Assembly (NCBI GenBank): GCA_030012235.1 | Contig: JASCXY010000001.1 | Location: forward strand, 1 to 58,001 | Direction of reading: 5' to 3' | From: Balneolaceae bacterium ANBcel3 | GTDB taxonomy: Bacteria; Bacteroidota; Rhodothermia; Balneolales; Natronogracilivirgulaceae | Length of the DNA stretch: 58,001 nucleotides | Shown: positions 36,152 through 45,108 of the stretch, one piece after another | How positions within the stretch are numbered: the first letter of the stretch is position 1 | Layout: each line of letters starts with the position of its first letter | The notes under the pieces: model-generated | The model's input: the letters and a program-made list of their open reading frames with translations, nothing else | Told to the model about the DNA's origin: nothing | Database searches by the model: none | Made by a program: the position numbers and the translations under genes

Positions 36152-36241
36152 TTTTTCATTTGAACGTTTTAGCTATGGTATCGGTTGTGGAAATTGTTAT
36201 CATAGAAAGAAACAAAATGCAACATCCGGGAATCAGGTTTT

Positions 36242-38809
36242 ATGGAAGGAAATTTTTCAAACAGAGTCCGCGACGTTATTCAATTCAGCCGGGAAGAAGC
36301 TCTTCGGCTTGGTCATGACTATATAGGAACAGAGCATCTTATTCTGGGTATTCTACGCCTTGGAGATGGAATAGCTATAAAAATCCTTAAGAATCTGCGT
36401 TGTGATCTTTATAAATTAAAAAAGACCATTGAAGAAACGGTTCGTGGTACCGGAACAGCTGTCACCGTAGGCAACATTCCGTTAACCAAACAGGCCGAGA
36501 AAGTTCTCAGAATAACGTATCTCGAAGCTAAACTTTACAAGAGTGACACTATTGGCACAGAGCACTTACTCTTGTCTCTTTTGCGGGACGACGAAAACAT
36601 TGCGGCACAAATTTTGCATCAGTTCAATATCACCTACGATAGTGTACGGGAAGATCTTGATCTGATTGTTTCCGGCCAGGCACCAAAGACCGAGGCCCCG
36701 AAAACACGTGCAGAGGATACACCTGCATCAGGAAATCCCAAAACACCCACTGGCAGTGCAAGAGAAAGAAAAATGGAAAAGACAAAAACTCCGGTGTTGG
36801 ATAATTTCGGAAGAGATTTAACGAAACTTGCAGAGGAAGACAAGCTCGACCCCATAGTCGGGCGTGAAAAAGAAATCGAGCGTGTTGCTCAGGTACTGAG
36901 CAGGAGAAAGAAAAACAATCCTGTTTTAATCGGTGAACCCGGAGTAGGAAAAACGGCTATTGCCGAGGGGTTGGCGCTTCGAATTGTCAAACGCAAAGTC
37001 TCCCGGGTATTGTACGATAAGCGGGTGGTAGCCCTTGATCTCGCTGCTCTCGTAGCGGGTACTAAATACCGCGGTCAGTTTGAAGAGCGGATGAAGGCCG
37101 TAATGACCGAGTTGGAGAAAACTCCGGATATCATCCTTTTTATTGATGAGCTTCATACCATTGTTGGAGCCGGCGGGGCCAGCGGTTCTCTGGATGCTTC
37201 CAACATGTTAAAACCGGCATTAGCCCGCGGCGAAGTACAGGCTATCGGAGCTACTACGCTGAATGAGTATCGTCAGTATATCGAAAAAGACGGCGCCCTG
37301 GAGCGACGATTCCAAAAAATTATGGTAGATGCTACCAGTGCCGAGGAAACGCATATCATTCTGAACCAGATCAAAGAAAAGTACGAGAAGCATCACAGCG
37401 TCCGCTATTCAGAAGAAGCCCTGCAGGCATGTGTTTCCATGACTGACCGGTACATTACAGATCGCTTTCTGCCCGACAAAGCCATTGATGCCATGGATGA
37501 AGCCGGTGCACGGGTTCATTTATCCAACATCACAGTTCCTGATCACATTGTTAAGCTGGAAGAGGAGATAGAACTTACCGGCATTGAAAAGAACAATATG
37601 GTCAAAAAGCAACGCTTTGAGGATGCGGCCCGACTCAGGGACACTGAAAAGCATCTGATGGAGGATCTTGAGCAAAAGCAGAAGGAGTGGGAAAAAGAGT
37701 GTGAGAAAATCGTACACAATGTTACAGAAGAAGATGTGGCGACTGTTGTTGCGATGATGACCGGTATTCCGGTTAACAAAATTGCTCAAAGCGAAGGCCA
37801 GAAACTGCTAAAAATGCGAAATGAACTTTCTTCGCATGTCATTGGTCAGGAAGAAGCTATTGTCAAACTGAGCAAGGCGATTCAGAGAACCCGTGCCGGA
37901 TTAAAGGATCCGCAAAGGCCTATTGGCTCGTTTATTTTTCTCGGTCCGACAGGGGTTGGAAAAACGGAGCTGGCCAAGGTGATGTCGCGATATTTGTTTG
38001 AATCCATCGACTCCCTCATTCGAATCGACATGAGTGAGTACATGGAAAAATTCTCTGTTTCCAGACTCGTAGGTGCCCCTCCGGGCTATGTCGGATACGA
38101 AGAAGGTGGAATGCTGACGGAAAAAGTGCGACGTAAACCCTATAGTGTCGTCTTGCTGGATGAAATTGAAAAAGCCCACCCGGATGTATTTAATCTGCTT
38201 CTTCAGGTTCTTGATGACGGCATTTTGACCGACAGCCTTGGAAGAAAAGTTGATTTCAGAAACACCATTATCATCATGACTTCCAATATTGGTGCCCGGG
38301 ATATAAAAAACCTGGGACGTGGAATTGGATTTTCCAGTGATGAGGCAACCTACGATTACTCAAAAATGAAATCGACCATTCAGGATGCATTAAACAAAGT
38401 CTTTAATCCTGAATTTCTGAATCGTGTTGATGACGTTATCGTCTTTAAGCCGCTTGAAAAAGGCGATATTTTCAAGATTATTGACAATATGGCGAGTGAG
38501 CTGTTTGAGCGGATTGAAAAGCTCGGATACAAGGTGGATATTTCCCGGGCTGCCAAAGATTTTCTTGCTGAAAAAGGTTTTGATCAAAAGTTTGGAGCCC
38601 GTCCTCTTAAACGTGCGCTGCAAAAATATGTAGAGGATCCACTTGCAGAAGAAATCCTCGGTTCACATAAACCGGAGGGATCTGAAATCCGGATTAAGAT
38701 GAATGCCTCCAGAGATGATCTTATGTTTGAGTGGAAAAACACTGACAGTGTTGTAGAGCAGGAAGATCAGAACAACAACGGAGCACCGTCCGGCAATGTG
38801 GATGACTAG
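36242..38809 (+). CDS. clpC: ATP-dependent Clp protease ATP-binding subunit ClpC
   Basis: The 855-residue, two-ring AAA+ unfoldase feeds substrates to ClpP. The N-terminal double Clp repeat is at about 1-145 ([20 protein letters not shown]), followed by a Pro/Thr/Lys-rich linker. The first AAA domain has Walker [11 protein letters not shown] from residue 231. A UVR-like segment ([16 protein letters not shown]) lies at about 455-475, as in ClpC rather than ClpB. The second AAA domain has Walker [11 protein letters not shown] from residue 568. The hydrophobic loop needed for ClpP docking is expected near IGFSSDE (before residue 720). The tail is acidic and asparagine-rich. No clpP gene is adjacent. 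It has its own promoter-like sequence. Confidence 0.96.
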   Translation: MEGNFSNRVRDVIQFSREEALRLGHDYIGTEHLILGILRLGDGIAIKILKNLRCDLYKLKKTIEETVRGTGTAVTVGNIPLTKQAEKVLRITYLEAKLYKSDTIGTEHLLLSLLRDDENIAAQILHQFNITYDSVREDLDLIVSGQAPKTEAPKTRAEDTPASGNPKTPTGSARERKMEKTKTPVLDNFGRDLTKLAEEDKLDPIVGREKEIERVAQVLSRRKKNNPVLIGEPGVGKTAIAEGLALRIVKRKVSRVLYDKRVVALDLAALVAGTKYRGQFEERMKAVMTELEKTPDIILFIDELHTIVGAGGASGSLDASNMLKPALARGEVQAIGATTLNEYRQYIEKDGALERRFQKIMVDATSAEETHIILNQIKEKYEKHHSVRYSEEALQACVSMTDRYITDRFLPDKAIDAMDEAGARVHLSNITVPDHIVKLEEEIELTGIEKNNMVKKQRFEDAARLRDTEKHLMEDLEQKQKEWEKECEKIVHNVTEEDVATVVAMMTGIPVNKIAQSEGQKLLKMRNELSSHVIGQEEAIVKLSKAIQRTRAGLKDPQRPIGSFIFLGPTGVGKTELAKVMSRYLFESIDSLIRIDMSEYMEKFSVSRLVGAPPGYVGYEEGGMLTEKVRRKPYSVVLLDEIEKAHPDVFNLLLQVLDDGILTDSLGRKVDFRNTIIIMTSNIGARDIKNLGRGIGFSSDEATYDYSKMKSTIQDALNKVFNPEFLNRVDDVIVFKPLEKGDIFKIIDNMASELFERIEKLGYKVDISRAAKDFLAEKGFDQKFGARPLKRALQKYVEDPLAEEILGSHKPEGSEIRIKMNASRDDLMFEWKNTDSVVEQEDQNNNGAPSGNVDD

Positions 38810-38826
38810 CCTGAACGGAATCAACT

Positions 38827-39981
38827 TCAGTATCGGATTAAAATATCCCTGTTGCCACCTGTAATCCGGCTGTGTCCGGATTGGTCGAACAGTATGCGCA
38901 GCGGCTTATCCGGTGATTCTGCAATGCTAAGATCGATATCCTCTCTGTGTATGGTGCGCTGATGGATGTCAATCATGTGAAGCATTAAATTTTGCAGTTG
39001 GTTACGGGAGCCCTGACTTGCGGTAAGAACCACCATCGTTCCATCCGGGTTATAACCGGCAGCACGCACTGTCTGCCGAAAACTCGCACTTCCCAATCGC
39101 TCCCCGGTCGGTACATCGTATACCATCACCCTGCCGGAAGCCCGGGCCGTAATAAATCTGCCGCACAGGCTCAGCTCACTTCGAAGGACTTCGGTATTTT
39201 CAAAATCTATGTAAACAAGAATCGATCCGTCCATGTCCAGGACAAATGCTTCATGAACGTCTGTGTCCTGGCGTATGGTGTGTACCAGCATCATTCTTCC
39301 AGAGGGATGGATTTCAAGCGAAGAAATCTTCCGGTTTTCAAAAAAAGCTATTTCCCGGACAGATTCATCCATGTGGGCCTTTTGTATCCTTGAGTTAATG
39401 TTCCCGCCTTCATGGATTACCGGATTGTACAGATATACGCTATTCCCAAAAGCAGTAGCTGAAAATTGAGAAACCTGCTCCCCGTCCTGGCTTCCAAAAC
39501 TATTATATACCTGGGATACGTTCTCCCCTTGTTCGTTATAGAAAGCAAAACCGGCTACGTTGTCACGATAGACAAACTGTCCGTTATCAAATAAAAACAA
39601 TGCTCTGGATGGGTCGTTTGGATGAATGTCGGCAAGATGGCCAATACGGTGAATCAAGGTCCCATCGGATCGGTAGATTTCGGCACTCACTCTCTCTGCA
39701 TAAAAGAACAAGACGCCAATAAACGATCTGTTCGGACTAAATGCAAGGTAGTCAAATCCGGATATCATGGCCTGCCCCCCGGCAAATATTATTTCATTAT
39801 CCTGCACTTGAATATAGCGGGATGCATCGGCTCCCCGAAGTAAATCGGCTGGAAACTGATTGGATGAAAATGATACGGTTTCGGGAGCATAAGAAACCTG
39901 CAAAGACTGCGACCACAGTGGTGAAGAGTAAAATAAAACCCCCGCAAAGAGGGTAAATACTGCTATAAAAAACTGTTTCAT
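38827..39981 (-). CDS. Exported beta-propeller-like protein of unknown function
   Basis: The 384-residue product (from the ATG at 39981; an ATG four codons earlier is possible) has a signal peptide at about 1-25 (FFIAVFTLFAGVLFYSSPL, cleaved near LWSQ). The rest is a series of short strand-rich units with repeating patterns such as FSPNRSFIGVLFFY, LEIHPSGRMMLVHTI, LSLCGRFITARASGRVMVYD and YNPDGTMVVLTASQGSR, as in WD40-like or other propellers. There are no cysteines at motif spacing and no catalytic motif. I do not recognise a named family. It is convergent with clpC (18 bases) and divergent from the glycosyltransferase gene. Confidence 0.65.
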   Translation of the reverse strand: MKQFFIAVFTLFAGVLFYSSPLWSQSLQVSYAPETVSFSSNQFPADLLRGADASRYIQVQDNEIIFAGGQAMISGFDYLAFSPNRSFIGVLFFYAERVSAEIYRSDGTLIHRIGHLADIHPNDPSRALFLFDNGQFVYRDNVAGFAFYNEQGENVSQVYNSFGSQDGEQVSQFSATAFGNSVYLYNPVIHEGGNINSRIQKAHMDESVREIAFFENRKISSLEIHPSGRMMLVHTIRQDTDVHEAFVLDMDGSILVYIDFENTEVLRSELSLCGRFITARASGRVMVYDVPTGERLGSASFRQTVRAAGYNPDGTMVVLTASQGSRNQLQNLMLHMIDIHQRTIHREDIDLSIAESPDKPLRILFDQSGHSRITGGNRDILIRY

Positions 39982-40118
39982 AAGGATATCCATACGTTGA
40001 ACCTGTCAAATGGATGCGTATAACCAATATGGACAGGCATGGAAATAATAAATCTGATCAGGCATTTTGTTCGTGTATTACCTAACATATGCAGAGTATA
40101 AAACGAACACTATACCCA

Positions 40119-41147
40119 ATGAATTATCGATATTCCATTATTATTCCGGTATATAACCGACCAGATGAACTTCAGGAATTACTGAATAGTTTGCAACAGG
40201 AAATCCTTCAAAATGAGAAGAAATATAAAGAACAATCACCCTTTGCTGAAATCATCATCGTTGATGACGGTTCTCAGACGGCCTCCGATGCTATTTGCAA
40301 GAAGTTCGAATCAACCCTAAAGCTTAAATATATTTATCAGGAAAACACCGGTCCGGCTGGTGCACGCAATACCGGAGCAAAAAAAGCGTCCGGTGAATGG
40401 CTCCTTTTTTTTGATTCAGACTGTATTCTGCCGGAAGGATACTTTCAGGCGGTTGAACAGAATATTAAGGACACCGAGGCTGGTCTTTGGGGAGGACCTG
40501 ACAAAGCTGCAGTGTCCTTTTCTCCCATTCAGAAAGCCATTGACTACTCTATGACTTCCTTTTTGACTACCGGGGGTATTCGAGGTAAGAAAAAAAGTAT
40601 GGATACCTACTATCCAAGAACCTTCAATCTTGGAGTCAGAAGAAGTGCCTTTGATGAAGTGGGAGGTTTTTCGAATCTGCGCTTCGGGGAAGACCTTGAT
40701 TTCAGTATGCGTATTTTAAAAAAAGGTTACCAATCTCTGCTCATTGAAGAAGCGTATGTCTATCACAAACGCAGAAATACCTATAAGACCTTTTTCAAAC
40801 AAGTGTACAATTCAGGTATGGCACGGGTTGTCCTGAACAAGCTTCATCCGGGCACACTGAAGACCGTTCACCTGTTACCTACACTTTTTACTGTTTTTCT
40901 TCTGTTCTCTCTCTCTATGTTGCCCTTTGGGAATTATATTCCTGCCGTTTTTATACTGGCATATATGCTGATCCTGTTTGCCGATGGATGGCGGAATACA
41001 AAAAGCCTTTCAGCTTCTGCGCGCATTCCATTCACATCCATCCTTCAGTTAACGGGATACGGAATGGGATTGCTTCATGCCGTTGTACTTATCCATATTC
41101 TTGGGAAAAACGATGCCCGTGCTTTTGAAAAATCCTTTTATACATGA
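40119..41147 (+). CDS. Family 2 glycosyltransferase, membrane-associated
   Basis: The 342-residue enzyme would transfer a sugar from a nucleotide donor during polysaccharide, glycolipid or glycoprotein synthesis; the acceptor is unknown. The GT-A fold is marked by YSIIIPVYNRPDELQELL at the start, IIIVDDGSQ, NTGPAGARNTGAKKASGEWL and the metal-binding FFDSDC. Then come a FGEDLDFSMRILKKG catalytic-region motif and two C-terminal membrane helices at about 255-300. An upstream in-frame ATG at 40089 would add ten residues; I prefer 40119 because the conserved strand starts right after it. It is a single gene between the propeller-like protein and the tRNA cluster. Confidence 0.88.
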   Translation: MNYRYSIIIPVYNRPDELQELLNSLQQEILQNEKKYKEQSPFAEIIIVDDGSQTASDAICKKFESTLKLKYIYQENTGPAGARNTGAKKASGEWLLFFDSDCILPEGYFQAVEQNIKDTEAGLWGGPDKAAVSFSPIQKAIDYSMTSFLTTGGIRGKKKSMDTYYPRTFNLGVRRSAFDEVGGFSNLRFGEDLDFSMRILKKGYQSLLIEEAYVYHKRRNTYKTFFKQVYNSGMARVVLNKLHPGTLKTVHLLPTLFTVFLLFSLSMLPFGNYIPAVFILAYMLILFADGWRNTKSLSASARIPFTSILQLTGYGMGLLHAVVLIHILGKNDARAFEKSFYT

Positions 41148-41634
41148 GAAAAGGCCGCTTGAATGAAAGCCGTACCGTTAACAGGGCATTCAATTACTAA
41201 AATCACGTGCAAAACAGATCCGATGGCCTTCACAGATGCTGATAACCTCTGTACATGCCTTTCTTCAGCACACGAAGTAAGCTATCCATCGTCCAGGTTC
41301 ATATCTGTTATTTCTTTTGGCATTTTCAACCGTTCGTTTTTTAAACACATGAACAGGCCGGAGACTTCTACTGCACTATATCATTTTATTTATCATAATG
41401 TTCTCTTCTTTTTTTTAAACCTTTATCCAAAGGAATCCGACGAGCAAAAAAGAAGTTTTTTTGATGTATAAAAGATTGATTTGCATTTTAAAATCGCTTA
41501 TCTTTAAAGTCTTTGCAAAAGCAACGCATAGTTTTTAAACTCTATTAAAAATGTCTTTTGCGGTTCTTTGAAGATATTGAATTCGGTAAGATCGGCTTAG
41601 ATATTGAGCTCATTCGGTTTTACAAAAAAATGAT
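41148..41634 (+). promoter_or_regulatory. Leader region of the tRNA cluster
   Basis: This 487-base gap has no gene I can support. A promoter-like pair lies at TTG 41476-41478, 20 bases, then TATCTTT at 41499-41505 (TAnnTTT). Between it and the first tRNA, GTTCTTTGAA at 41563-41572 resembles the boxA antitermination element (consensus-like TCTTTNAA core) seen in leaders of stable RNA operons. An AT-rich open stretch at 41163-41471 has no recognisable protein. Confidence 0.45.
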
Positions 41635-41708
41635 CGGGGCGTAGCGCAGCCCGGTAGCGCATCTGCTTTGGGAGCAGAGGGTCGCAGGTTCAAATCCTGT
41701 CGCCCCGA
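41635..41708 (+). tRNA. tRNA-Pro (anticodon TGG)
   Basis: A 74-base cloverleaf. The acceptor CGGGGCG pairs fully with CGCCCCG, and the anticodon loop TTTGGGA gives TGG for proline codons. The T arm is GCAGGTTCAAATCCTGT and the discriminator base is A. No CCA is encoded. It is the first tRNA of the cluster. Confidence 0.95.
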
Positions 41709-41782
41709 CACCATTTTAGAACCACGGCGAACCTATCCGGGTCATGTGGTAACTGATCTTCGGAGTACACCAACATCTACAG

Positions 41783-41856
41783 GCGCCCGTAGCTCAACCG
41801 GATAGAGCAACTGCCTTCTAAGCAGTAGGTTACAGGTTCGAGTCCTGTCGGGCGTA
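41783..41856 (+). tRNA. tRNA-Arg (anticodon TCT)
   Basis: A 74-base cloverleaf with acceptor GCGCCCG and CGGGCGT, so position 1-72 is a G-U wobble. The anticodon loop CTTCTAA gives TCT, reading AGA/AGG. The T loop TTCGAGT is normal and the discriminator is A. Confidence 0.95.
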
Positions 41857-41870
41857 CACCGTTTTTATAC

Positions 41871-41941
41871 GGCGACATGGCCGAGTGGCTAGGCAGAGGT
41901 CTGCAAAACCTCGTACGGCGGTTCGAATCCGCCTGTCGCCT
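41871..41941 (+). tRNA. tRNA-Cys (anticodon GCA)
   Basis: A 71-base cloverleaf with acceptor GGCGACA pairing fully with TGTCGCC. The loop CTGCAAA gives GCA. The discriminator is T (U in RNA), the expected identity base for cysteine. Confidence 0.95.
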
Positions 41942-41960
41942 CATCGATTTTACCAGAAAT

Positions 41961-42033
41961 GCCGCGTTCGTCTAGGGGTCTAGGACGCCGCCCTTTCACG
42001 GCGGTAGCACGGGTTCGAATCCCGTACGCGGTA
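41961..42033 (+). tRNA. tRNA-Glu (anticodon TTC), copy 1
   Basis: A 73-base cloverleaf with acceptor GCCGCGT and ACGCGGT, giving a G-U pair at 1-72. The loop CTTTCAC gives TTC. It is nearly identical to copy 2 at 42135-42207; the only difference I see is T versus C in the D loop. Confidence 0.95.
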
Positions 42034-42048
42034 CACGTTTGATTTAAT

Positions 42049-42126
42049 GGAGCCCATAGCTCAGTTGGTTAGAGCGCCAGGTTGTGGCCCTGGAGGCCGT
42101 GGGTTCAAATCCCATTGGGCTCCCCA
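42049..42126 (+). tRNA. tRNA-His (anticodon GTG)
   Basis: The loop TTGTGGC gives GTG. The extra 5' G of histidine tRNA (G-1, at 42049) pairs with the discriminator C at 42123, and the next three bases are CCA, so this is the only tRNA in the cluster with an apparent encoded CCA end. The other arms are normal. Without CCA the gene ends at 42123. Confidence 0.94.
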
Positions 42127-42134
42127 TTTGCAAT

Positions 42135-42207
42135 GCCGCGTTCGTCTAGGGGCCTAGGACGCCGCCCTTTCACGGCGGTAGCACGGGTTCGAATCCCGTA
42201 CGCGGTA
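42135..42207 (+). tRNA. tRNA-Glu (anticodon TTC), copy 2
   Basis: A 73-base cloverleaf, same acceptor, anticodon and T arm as copy 1, with the D-loop change GGGGTC to GGGGCC. It is the last tRNA of the cluster and runs straight into the terminator. Confidence 0.95.
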
Positions 42208-42208
42208 C

Positions 42209-42247
42209 AAAAAGAGGTGATGCATAGCATCTACCTCTTTTTTTTTG
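42209..42247 (+). terminator. Terminator of the tRNA cluster
   Basis: AAGAGGT and GATGC pair with GCATC and ACCTCTT (one bulged T) around a three-base loop and are followed by nine or more T residues. It begins two bases after the last tRNA-Glu, so it is a clear intrinsic terminator on the plus strand. Confidence 0.92.
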
Positions 42248-42483
42248 CTTTCAATCGTCGATACGCCTTTCTTTAATTATTGCCGTTGATTTACAACCAC
42301 TCCAAGAGCATTTACACTTTCAACGAGCTTACTTGTACGCAGAAACGTATATGCCCGGATCTTTGTCCAATGTCACTTCCGGTAGGATAATAACCGACGT
42401 TCTCCAAATGTATCCATGAATGATTTGATATCACCTGTTGATCCAATGGAAAAGACATCGAAATCTCAAGTGGCTATACAACA

Positions 42484-43059
42484 CTACTTAATGAACGTCA
42501 TCATTCTGGTTCTTACAAACTCTTCAGATTGTATTCTATACCTATATACGCCGCTTGATAACCGTGATGAATCAAAAATAACAGAATGCACTCCGGCATT
42601 TTTAAACTCATCTACAAGCACCTCTATCCTACGACCAGTAATATCGTAAACTTCAAGTGTTATATGGCCACTTTCTGGCAAATAAAACTCTATGACAGTA
42701 TAAGGGTTAAAAGGATTTGGGTAGTTCTGTTTTAAGAGGATTTCTTCACTAATTTCACCATTGATCTCCGAATCGGTACCCACTTTTCCGACTCCTTTAA
42801 CTATTATTTCATGCGGATCGCTCACGTTCAATGCCGTATGTGAAATATCTAAAATGGCTTGATAATTTCCGCTTTCAAATGGCTGAAATAATAATTCAAT
42901 CGTTATGCTGCTGTCTGGTTCCAAAGAAAAGGAACTTCCTCCGCTGGATATAGAAAAAACATTACGGTCGATACCGGAAAGCCGTACGTCTCCCGACAAT
43001 GTGATATTACCCTTGTTTTGGATAGTTATAGAAGCATAAGATGTACTATCCGAGTTCAC
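42484..43059 (-). CDS. Detached C-terminal half: Ig-like domain plus T9SS sorting tail
   Basis: This 191-residue frame starts at a GTG at 43059 in the middle of a beta-rich domain and has no signal peptide, so alone it could not be exported. Residues about 1-95 resemble the ASH/HYDIN-like Ig fold (SYASITIQNKGNITLSGDV, GSSFSLEPDSSITIELLFQP). From about 107 comes a T9SS type A sorting tail: LLKQNYPNPFNPYTVIEFYL, then ITLEVYDITGRRIEVLVD, NAGVHSVIFDSSRLSSGVYR and a basic end. In-frame sequence continues upstream to 43107 and would join the preceding GLUG protein after a one-base shift. I read it as the 3' part of one frameshifted gene. Confidence 0.7.
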   Translation of the reverse strand: MNSDSTSYASITIQNKGNITLSGDVRLSGIDRNVFSISSGGSSFSLEPDSSITIELLFQPFESGNYQAILDISHTALNVSDPHEIIVKGVGKVGTDSEINGEISEEILLKQNYPNPFNPYTVIEFYLPESGHITLEVYDITGRRIEVLVDEFKNAGVHSVIFDSSRLSSGVYRYRIQSEEFVRTRMMTFIK

Positions 43060-43099
43060 TTCTCCAAAATCAATCTCTTGAAACCGTTCGTATTCATGG

Positions 43100-44413
43100 C
43101 TACCGGTCTACCCAAATAATGGCGGCATCGGGCGCCTGTACCGTATCTACGGGGCTCTCCCAGCGCAACCGGGGGTATCCATCTGTCAGCTGCCAGGTGT
43201 CAACAAAATCTAATTTGTGCATGTAAATCCAAGCGTTTTGACCCTGCATCTGATTGATGGCCAGGTCTTCTACATCAACTATAGGTGGACCAAATAGTTG
43301 AATACTCGGATCATCGGCGGAGCCATATTTTGCAGTTTGATAAAATCGATCAAGGTTTGTACGAGATGTCGTGATACTTACCGGCAGCCTCTCTCTGTTT
43401 GATTCAGAGCCAATCCATTCCTCTTCTCCATTGGATGGTGAAACTTTCTCGAGATACAGGAGTTTATTATTATAATTTGATCCAATCCAGTTATCCCTTC
43501 CACTTGACTGAGAACTCCAATAATTAGAAAGCATATTCGCAATTCTATTACCGACCAGACTCCCTGCCAAGTCATCTCCGGTTACCTTTCCAGTAGCATA
43601 GGACTGAACTATTACCGCATAATCACCTGTGGGAGTTGCTTCGTTTTCTCCGACCAAACCACCAACTCTGCTGTTTCCTGCTACATTACCCGTTGCGTAC
43701 GACGAGTGAATGTAGAGATTTGCTCCGACAAGGCCTCCTACTATTTCATTTCCTGTTACATTTCCAGTGGAAAAAGATTCCGTAATAATACCATAACTAC
43801 CTATTAGTCCTCCTACATAGTTATGGCCATTTACATTAGCTTGTGAATATGAATAATTGACCTGGTTATAACCCCCCCCCGCCAAACTGCCTACATAATT
43901 ATTGCCGATTATTTGTCCTGATACTTTAGAATATTCTATCAATACACTATGGCCAGACCCAACAAGTCCGCCTACCCAGTCTCGACCATGAATATCAATA
44001 TCATTTAAATGGACATGTTTAATAACAGATTCACTTGTAACTCCAAACAAACCAATATGATCATCTTCAGTGCGGTTAATTACCAGATTTGAAATAACAA
44101 AGCCCTGGCCATCATACGATCCGGAAAAAACGGAAGAACTGCTACCGATAGGGCGAAATCCTTTCCCTCCTTCCCAGTTAATCGTTACCGAAGCATCAAT
44201 ATCTTCCGTCTGGATAAAGTGTTTATCCAGAAAATCCGATTCTCCGATGGCTTGAAGTTGTTCTAACGTAGCCACCTGATACGGGTTATTTTTGCTACCG
44301 TCACCTTCAGCAAATTGTGCATAGGCCGGAACACTTAACAAACAGAAACTGAAGATAAGTGATACGATGCGGCTTCTTTTAATCCAGTTATAAAAGATGT
44401 GCGTCTCTTCCAT
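43100..44413 (-). CDS. GLUG-repeat surface protein, frameshifted before its T9SS tail
   Basis: The 437-residue product has a signal peptide (about 14-32, SLIFSFCLLSVPAYA), a segment with NPYQVATLEQLQAIGES and the FSGSYDGQGFVISNLVI motif, then a chain of GLUG-type repeats of about 25-30 residues (VGGLVGSG, VGSLAGGG, VGGLIGSY, VGGLVGAN, VGGLVGEN) as in adhesin-like surface proteins. It ends with a WQLTDGYPRLRWES motif and a stop at 43100-43102. The next frame, carrying the Ig-like domain and sorting tail, overlaps within 43100-43110. A run of nine G on the coding strand (plus-strand C at 43872-43880) lies inside the repeats and is in frame here. It would be secreted but not anchored in its present form. 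Function is probably adhesion; that is inference. Confidence 0.75.
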   Translation of the reverse strand: MEETHIFYNWIKRSRIVSLIFSFCLLSVPAYAQFAEGDGSKNNPYQVATLEQLQAIGESDFLDKHFIQTEDIDASVTINWEGGKGFRPIGSSSSVFSGSYDGQGFVISNLVINRTEDDHIGLFGVTSESVIKHVHLNDIDIHGRDWVGGLVGSGHSVLIEYSKVSGQIIGNNYVGSLAGGGYNQVNYSYSQANVNGHNYVGGLIGSYGIITESFSTGNVTGNEIVGGLVGANLYIHSSYATGNVAGNSRVGGLVGENEATPTGDYAVIVQSYATGKVTGDDLAGSLVGNRIANMLSNYWSSQSSGRDNWIGSNYNNKLLYLEKVSPSNGEEEWIGSESNRERLPVSITTSRTNLDRFYQTAKYGSADDPSIQLFGPPIVDVEDLAINQMQGQNAWIYMHKLDFVDTWQLTDGYPRLRWESPVDTVQAPDAAIIWVDR

Positions 44414-44468
44414 ATTTACCTCTACCTGTTTTAGTGAAATGACATTATTTACTATTTTGAATATTTCC

Positions 44469-44756
44469 TTATTTCAGGAGCATCATCTGGCGTGTAACCT
44501 CCACATTCCCGGCCGTTAAGCGATAGATATATACACCGCTGGCTACATGCGTCCCGTCCCAGGTTACTTGATGGATCCCGGCTGGCATGACTTCGTTGGC
44601 CCGGCGAAGTTCACGGTTTTCGCGCTCCAGCTCTTTTATCCTGTCGGGATCACCGGAAAAAGAACCGCCCCTGCGGCCCTTATCATGCTTGTGATCAAGC
44701 ACCATGCGTACGGCCCGTTGCCGGACCTCTGTTGAGTAACGCTTCGATCTGTTCAT
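44469..44756 (-). pseudogene. IS3-type transposase OrfA remnant fused to a T9SS tail
   Basis: An open 95-codon frame made of two unrelated parts. Residues 1-22 (MNRSKRYSTEVRQRAVRMVL) and about 38-55 (DRIKELERENRELRRANE) are the start and coiled-coil end of an IS3-family OrfA helix-turn-helix protein, but the roughly 35 residues normally between them (the helix-turn-helix proper) are missing. Directly after RRANE, from about residue 59, the sequence is the end of a T9SS sorting tail (AGIHQVTWDGTHVASGVYIY, then RLTAGNVEVTRQMMLLK). No OrfB, no inverted repeat or target duplication was found. It is probably debris of an IS insertion into an exported-protein gene, later deleted. Expression is unknown. 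Confidence 0.7.
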
Positions 44757-45108
44757 AATTCCAAGTTCTCAAAGATTGAAGTCTCCAGCAAACCCGGAAC
44801 GGTTCAGTCTTTGATATACAAATAGCTATAGCATAGTAACCAAATCCATGTGTCATATCAAGTTTGCCTGGGTTCTGTCATTCTCTCTGCTGGTGAACGC
44901 CGTATTTCTCGCATAACTCCTTTTAACGGGCGAATTAATCTACATAGAATGATTGCGCTTGTTGTTCATAATCAAACGCACATCCCGAAGACCATGCAAA
45001 AAAACCGATCCACTCAATCAAATTGCATCTGTCCCTTTAGCCAAAACGACTTTAAAACCTCCGGTAAGATTAAACGCCTGCTCAGATGGATCCGGTCTCT
45101 TACTATAC
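44757..45108. other. Non-coding gap after the transposase remnant
   Basis: This 352-base stretch lies between the start of the transposase remnant and the stop of the methyltransferase gene, both on the minus strand. I find no gene, RNA or clear terminator. A short plus-strand open frame (44850-45179) runs into the methyltransferase and shows no recognisable protein. The gap may be further IS debris, but no inverted repeat was seen. Confidence 0.3.

Noticed and set aside
41163-41471. Open frame of 102 codons before the tRNA cluster
   Set aside because: No recognisable motif, unusual Ser/Phe-rich composition, no start signal, and it lies in the A/T-rich leader region.
43560-44010. Regular repeats that might be a CRISPR array
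   Set aside because: They are in-frame GLUG protein repeats of variable DNA sequence, not identical repeats with unique spacers.
44469-44756. Complete insertion sequence
   Set aside because: Only parts of OrfA remain; no OrfB, terminal inverted repeats or target-site duplication could be found.
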